Shown here: one piece after another, positions 60,012-64,000 of the stretch | Position numbering within the stretch: position 1 is the first letter of the stretch | How the letters are laid out: each line of letters begins with the position of its first letter | DNA from: Nocardia wallacei | Lineage (GTDB): Bacteria; Actinomycetota; Actinomycetes; Mycobacteriales; Mycobacteriaceae | Length of the DNA: 64,000 bases | Direction of reading: 5' to 3' | Assembly: GCF_014466955.1 (NCBI RefSeq) | Contig: NZ_AP023396.1 | Coordinates: forward strand, 3,472,001-3,536,000 | Program-made: the position numbers and the translations under genes | The notes under the pieces: generated by a model | The model's input: the letters and a program-made list of their open reading frames with translations, nothing else | Databases searched by the model: none | What the model was told of the DNA's origin: nothing

Positions 60012-63000
60012 ATGCCTTTGTCCTCACGCGCCGAGTTCGATACCACTTTGCTCGACACGCTCACCCGGCGTGTCGTGGTCGGCGACGGTGCGATGGGCAC
60101 CATGCTGCAGGCCGCGGATCTGTCGCTGGACGACTTCCGGGGCCTGGAGGGCTGTAACGAGATTCTCAACGAAACCCGCCCCGACGTGCTGCGCGAGATC
60201 CACCGCGCGTACTTCGAGGCGGGGGCCGACGCGGTGGAGACGAACACCTTCGGCTGCAACCTGCCCAACCTGGCCGACTACGACATCGCCGACCGCATCC
60301 GTGACCTGTCCGAGCGCGGCACCAGGCTGGCCCGCGAGGTCGCCGACGAGATGGGACCCGCCGCGGACGGTACCGCCCGGTTCGTCCTGGGTTCGATGGG
60401 ACCGGGCACCAAGCTGCCCACGCTGGGTCACGCGCCGTTCGCGGCGCTGCGCGACGCCTACACCGAGGCCGCGCTGGGCATGCTCGACGGCGGCGCCGAC
60501 GCCGTACTGATCGAGACCTGCCAGGACCTGCTGCAGGTCAAGGCGGCGGTGACGGGCAGCCGGCGGGCGATGGAGCGGGCGGGCCGGCGCATCCCGATCA
60601 TCACGCACGTCACCGTCGAGACCACCGGCACGATGCTGGTCGGCAGCGAGATCGGGGCCGCGCTGACGGCGATCGAGCCGCTCGGCGTCGACATGATCGG
60701 TCTCAATTGCGCCACCGGCCCGGCGGAGATGAGCGAGCACCTGCGTCATCTGTCCAAGCACGCGCGGCTGCCGGTATCGGTGATGCCCAACGCCGGGCTG
60801 CCGGTGCTGGGCGCCAACGGCGCCGAATATCCGCTCACCCCTGAGGAATTGGCGGCCGCGCTGCACGGCTTCGTCACCGAGTTCGGGCTGGCGCTGGTGG
60901 GCGGCTGCTGTGGCACCACCCCCGAGCACATCCGGCAGGTGGCCGAGGCGGTGGCGCAGGTGTCGCCCGCGCCGCGCGAGCCGCGGCACGAGCCCAGCGT
61001 CTCGTCGATGTACACCGCGGTGCCGTTCGAGCAGGACGCGTCGATCCTGATGATCGGCGAGCGCACGAATGCCAACGGCTCCAAGGCCTTCCGCGAGGCC
61101 ATGCTGGCGGGCGACTGGCAGAAGTGCCTGGACATCGCCAAGGACCAGACCCGCGACGGCGCGCACATGCTGGACCTGTGTGTCGACTACGTGGGCCGCG
61201 ACGGCACCGCCGACATGTCGGAGCTGGCCAGCCGGCTGGCGACGGCGTCCACGCTGCCGATCATGCTGGACTCCACCGAAACCCCCGTACTGCGCGCGGG
61301 GCTGGAGCATCTGGGCGGCCGCTGCGCGGTCAACTCGGTGAACTACGAGGACGGCGCCGGTCCGGATTCGCGCTTCCAGCAGACGATGCGGCTGGTGGCC
61401 GAGCACGGCGCGGCCGTCGTCGCGCTGACCATCGACGAGGAGGGCCAGGCCCGCACGGCCGCGAAGAAGGTCGAGATCGCCGAGCGGCTGATCGCCGACA
61501 TCACCGGCAACTGGGGCCTGGAGGAGAGCGACATCATCATCGACACGCTCACCTTCACCCTGGGCACCGGGCAGGAGGAGTCGCGCCGCGACGGTATCGA
61601 AACCATCGAGGGCATCCGGGAATTGAAGCGCCGCCACCCGAATGTGCAGACCACCCTGGGCCTGTCCAATATCTCCTTCGGCCTCAATCCCGCCGCGCGG
61701 CAGGTGCTGAACTCGGTGTTCATGCACGAGTGCGTGCAGGCCGGGCTGGACTCGGCGATCGTGCACGCGTCGAAGATCCTGCCCATAGCGCGCATTCCCG
61801 AGGAGCAGCGCGAGACGGCGCTGGACCTGGTGTACGACCGCCGCCGCGAGGGCTACGACCCGCTGCAGAAGCTGATGGCGCTGTTCGAGGGCGTGTCCAC
61901 GGCCTCGTCCAAGGCGTCGCGGGCCGAGGAGCTGGCGGCGCTGCCGCTGTTCGAGCGGCTGGAGCGGCGCATCGTCGACGGCGAGAAGGCCGGCATGGAG
62001 GCCGACCTGGACGTGGCGATGGCCGAGGTGCCGCCGCTGAGGATCATCAACGAGACCCTGCTGTCGGGTATGAAGACCGTCGGCGAGCTGTTCGGGTCCG
62101 GGCAGATGCAGTTGCCGTTCGTGTTGCAGTCCGCCGAGGTGATGAAGGCGGCCGTGGCGTACCTGGAACCGCACATGGAGGCCACCGACGACTCCGGCAA
62201 GGGCCGGATCGTGCTGGCCACCGTGAAGGGCGACGTGCACGACATCGGCAAGAACCTGGTCGACATCATCCTGTCCAACAACGGCTACGAGGTGGTGAAC
62301 CTCGGCATCAAGCAGCCGATCGCCACGATCCTGGACGCCGCGGTCGACAAGAAGGCCGACGTGATCGGCATGTCGGGGCTGCTGGTGAAGTCGACGGTGG
62401 TCATGAAGGAGAACCTCGAGGAGATGAACACCCGGGGGATGGCCGGCCAGTTCCCCGTTCTCCTCGGCGGCGCCGCGCTGACCCGGTCGTATGTCGAGAA
62501 CGACCTGACCGAGGTGTACGAGGGCGACGTGCACTACGCGCGCGACGCGTTCGAGGGCCTGCGGCTGATGGACGACATCATGACCCGCAAGCGCGGCGGC
62601 GCGGTCGAGGACGACAGCCCGGCGGCGGTCGCGGAGCGGGAGAAGGCCGCCGAGCGCAAGGCGCGGCACGAACGCTCCAAGCGGATCGCCGCCGAGCGCC
62701 GGGCCAAGGAGGCTCCGGTCGAGGTGCCCGAGCGGTCGGACGTGGCCGCCGACCTGCCGGTCGCGGTGCCGCCGTTCTGGGGTACGCGGGTGGTGAAAGG
62801 CCTTGCGGTAGGCGAATATTCGGGTCTGCTCGACGAGCGGGCGCTGTTCTTGGGCCAGTGGGGCCTGCGCGGGCAGCGCGGCGGCGACGGGCCCAGCTAC
62901 GAGGAGCTGGTCGAGTCCGACGGGCGCCCCCGGCTGCGGTACTGGCTGGACCGGCTCACCGCGGAGGGCGTGCTGCAGCACGCGGCGGTCGTCTACGGAT

Positions 63001-63590
63001 ATTTCCCCGCGGTGTCCGAGGGCGACGACGTGATCGTGCTGGAGGCCCCGGATCCCGCCGCACCGGAACGCTACCGGTTCACCTTCCCGCGCCAGCAGCG
63101 CGACCGGTTCCTGTGCATCGCCGATTTCGTCCGCTCCCGGGACCTCGCGGAGCAAATGGGACAGGTCGACGTGCTGCCGTTCCAGTTGGTCACCATGGGG
63201 CAGCCGATCGCGGATTTCGCCAACGAGCTGTTCGCGCAGGACAATTACCGCGACTATCTCGAGGTGCACGGCATCGGCGTGCAGCTGACCGAGGCGCTGG
63301 CCGAGTACTGGCACCGGCGCGTGCGCGAAGAGCTTGTGCTGGAAGGGCATTCGGTGTCGGAGGAGGATCCGGCCGACGTGCAGGACTACTTCAAGCTCGG
63401 CTATCGCGGCGCCCGCTACTCCTTCGGCTACGGCGCCTGCCCCGACCTGGAGGACCGCGCGAAACTGGTGTCGCTACTGGAGGCCGAGCGCATCGGTGTG
63501 ACATTGTCGGAGGAGTTGCAGCTGCATCCGGAGCAGTCCACCGACGCGTTCGTCCTGTTGCATCCGGAAGCAAAGTACTTCAACGCGTAG
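60012..63590 (+). CDS. metH: Cobalamin-dependent methionine synthase
   Basis: A 1192-residue MetH with all four modules. The homocysteine/zinc domain (about 1-310) opens with [18 protein letters not shown], and its Zn cysteines are in GLNCATGP and GGCCGTT (about 297-298). The pterin (folate) domain (about 340-640) has [14 protein letters not shown]. The cobalamin cap and binding domains (about 640-900) carry [16 protein letters not shown] with the Co-binding histidine near 742, and the AdoMet activation domain is at the C-terminus ([20 protein letters not shown]). It moves methyl from methyl-THF to homocysteine. The ATG at 60012 starts the conserved N-terminus. I saw no cobalamin riboswitch in the leader; a long hairpin is there instead. 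Confidence 0.96.
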   Translation: MPLSSRAEFDTTLLDTLTRRVVVGDGAMGTMLQAADLSLDDFRGLEGCNEILNETRPDVLREIHRAYFEAGADAVETNTFGCNLPNLADYDIADRIRDLSERGTRLAREVADEMGPAADGTARFVLGSMGPGTKLPTLGHAPFAALRDAYTEAALGMLDGGADAVLIETCQDLLQVKAAVTGSRRAMERAGRRIPIITHVTVETTGTMLVGSEIGAALTAIEPLGVDMIGLNCATGPAEMSEHLRHLSKHARLPVSVMPNAGLPVLGANGAEYPLTPEELAAALHGFVTEFGLALVGGCCGTTPEHIRQVAEAVAQVSPAPREPRHEPSVSSMYTAVPFEQDASILMIGERTNANGSKAFREAMLAGDWQKCLDIAKDQTRDGAHMLDLCVDYVGRDGTADMSELASRLATASTLPIMLDSTETPVLRAGLEHLGGRCAVNSVNYEDGAGPDSRFQQTMRLVAEHGAAVVALTIDEEGQARTAAKKVEIAERLIADITGNWGLEESDIIIDTLTFTLGTGQEESRRDGIETIEGIRELKRRHPNVQTTLGLSNISFGLNPAARQVLNSVFMHECVQAGLDSAIVHASKILPIARIPEEQRETALDLVYDRRREGYDPLQKLMALFEGVSTASSKASRAEELAALPLFERLERRIVDGEKAGMEADLDVAMAEVPPLRIINETLLSGMKTVGELFGSGQMQLPFVLQSAEVMKAAVAYLEPHMEATDDSGKGRIVLATVKGDVHDIGKNLVDIILSNNGYEVVNLGIKQPIATILDAAVDKKADVIGMSGLLVKSTVVMKENLEEMNTRGMAGQFPVLLGGAALTRSYVENDLTEVYEGDVHYARDAFEGLRLMDDIMTRKRGGAVEDDSPAAVAEREKAAERKARHERSKRIAAERRAKEAPVEVPERSDVAADLPVAVPPFWGTRVVKGLAVGEYSGLLDERALFLGQWGLRGQRGGDGPSYEELVESDGRPRLRYWLDRLTAEGVLQHAAVVYGYFPAVSEGDDVIVLEAPDPAAPERYRFTFPRQQRDRFLCIADFVRSRDLAEQMGQVDVLPFQLVTMGQPIADFANELFAQDNYRDYLEVHGIGVQLTEALAEYWHRRVREELVLEGHSVSEEDPADVQDYFKLGYRGARYSFGYGACPDLEDRAKLVSLLEAERIGVTLSEELQLHPEQSTDAFVLLHPEAKYFNA

Positions 63591-63731
63591 ACTTTTCGAG
63601 GTTTCCGGGCTTTGCGCGCAGTGGCGTGGGCCCGACACGAGTGGCCCGGGGACAGCAGCGGAGCGTCACCACGCAGGACGCCGCTCGTGGCGTGAATGGA
63701 TTCTGCGTGAGCGGGTAAGGGGTACGACAAC

Positions 63732-64000
63732 ATGACGTCAGATCGGCTGATCGCGGGGCGGTACCGCCTGGGGGATCCCATCGGTACGGGGGCGATGGGG
63801 GTCGTCTGGCGGGCCACCGACGTGCGGCTGCGCCGCACGGTCGCGGTCAAGCAGCTGTTGCTGGCGCCGGGTCTGACGCGGTCGCAGGCGCTCGAGGCGA
63901 AACTGCGGGCCATGCGTGAGGGGCGGATCGCGGCCCGGCTGCACCACCAGAACGCGGTGACCGTGTTCGACGTGGCCGAGGAGGACGGCCAGCCGTGGCT
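63732..64000 (+). CDS. Serine/threonine protein kinase, 5' part only
   Basis: The first 89 codons of a Hanks-type kinase run off the window. The glycine-rich loop GRYRLGDPIGTGAMGVVWRA and the ATP-binding lysine in VAVKQLLL are present, and the alpha-C region (EGRIAARLHHQNAVTVFDV) has begun. The catalytic loop and any membrane and sensor domain lie outside, so the subfamily (PknA, B, G or other) cannot be told. The ATG at 63732 follows AAGGGG. It starts 141 bases after metH with nothing recognisable between. Confidence 0.92.
   Translation, partial: MTSDRLIAGRYRLGDPIGTGAMGVVWRATDVRLRRTVAVKQLLLAPGLTRSQALEAKLRAMREGRIAARLHHQNAVTVFDVAEEDGQPW

Noticed and set aside
60024..63350. A 1108-codon minus-strand frame opposite metH
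   Set aside because: Histidine/glutamine/arginine-rich shadow of metH with no recognisable domain.

Overview
The window is high-GC actinobacterial DNA, most likely from a Nocardia or close Nocardiaceae relative. This rests on a complete mycofactocin (mft) locus, a mycothiol-dependent isomerase-family enzyme, an F420-type LLM oxidoreductase, LpqH-like and DUF3558-like lipoproteins, an L,D-transpeptidase, frequent GTG starts and very high third-position GC. I recognise no tRNA, rRNA, CRISPR array or transposase. Almost the whole window is coding, and each real gene casts long open frames on the other strand.

Left part (1-17145). The window opens inside an ECF42-type sigma factor gene coupled to a YCII/DGPF protein. 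A tight four-gene minus-strand operon follows (1285-6474), encoding a CHAT-family protease-like protein, a TPR protein and two proteins I do not recognise. It is the best candidate for an undescribed system. After it come an LpqH-like lipoprotein and a membrane protein, a mycothiol-dependent-type enzyme, an HSL esterase, a SigG-like sigma factor, an MFS exporter, a GAF protein and a one-module NRPS (C-A-T-TE).

Centre (17287-37483). An 1818-residue single-chain acyl-CoA carboxylase has a eukaryote-like central region. Downstream of mftE lies a small frameshifted gene. The mycofactocin operon reads mftA-B-C-D-(29-codon ORF)-F-E on the minus strand, with mftR divergent across a 78-bp intergenic region that holds a palindrome. 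Then come a phosphotransferase, an unknown protein, an SDR, a FolD-like protein lacking the catalytic lysine, a DUF3558-like lipoprotein, an L,D-transpeptidase, a membrane-anchored esterase, a palindromic repeat block and a cyclodeaminase/cyclohydrolase-family protein that might supply the activity the FolD-like protein seems to lack.

Right part (37694-64000). An LLM oxidoreductase and a STAS antagonist precede a stressosome operon (RsbR, RsbS, RsbT, RsbX-like phosphatase, PAS-GAF-PP2C-kinase). Next are a MarR regulator with a clear terminator and a class I fumarase behind a candidate iron box and MarR operator, followed by small envelope proteins and WYL and TetR regulators. A type II Wadjet-like jetA-jetB-jetC operon comes next, with no jetD beside it; an XRE/TPR regulator lies upstream of jetA, and divergent from that is a small resolvase-like protein. 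The window closes with a PAC2 protein, a palindrome related to the earlier repeat block, metH, and the start of a Ser/Thr kinase gene.
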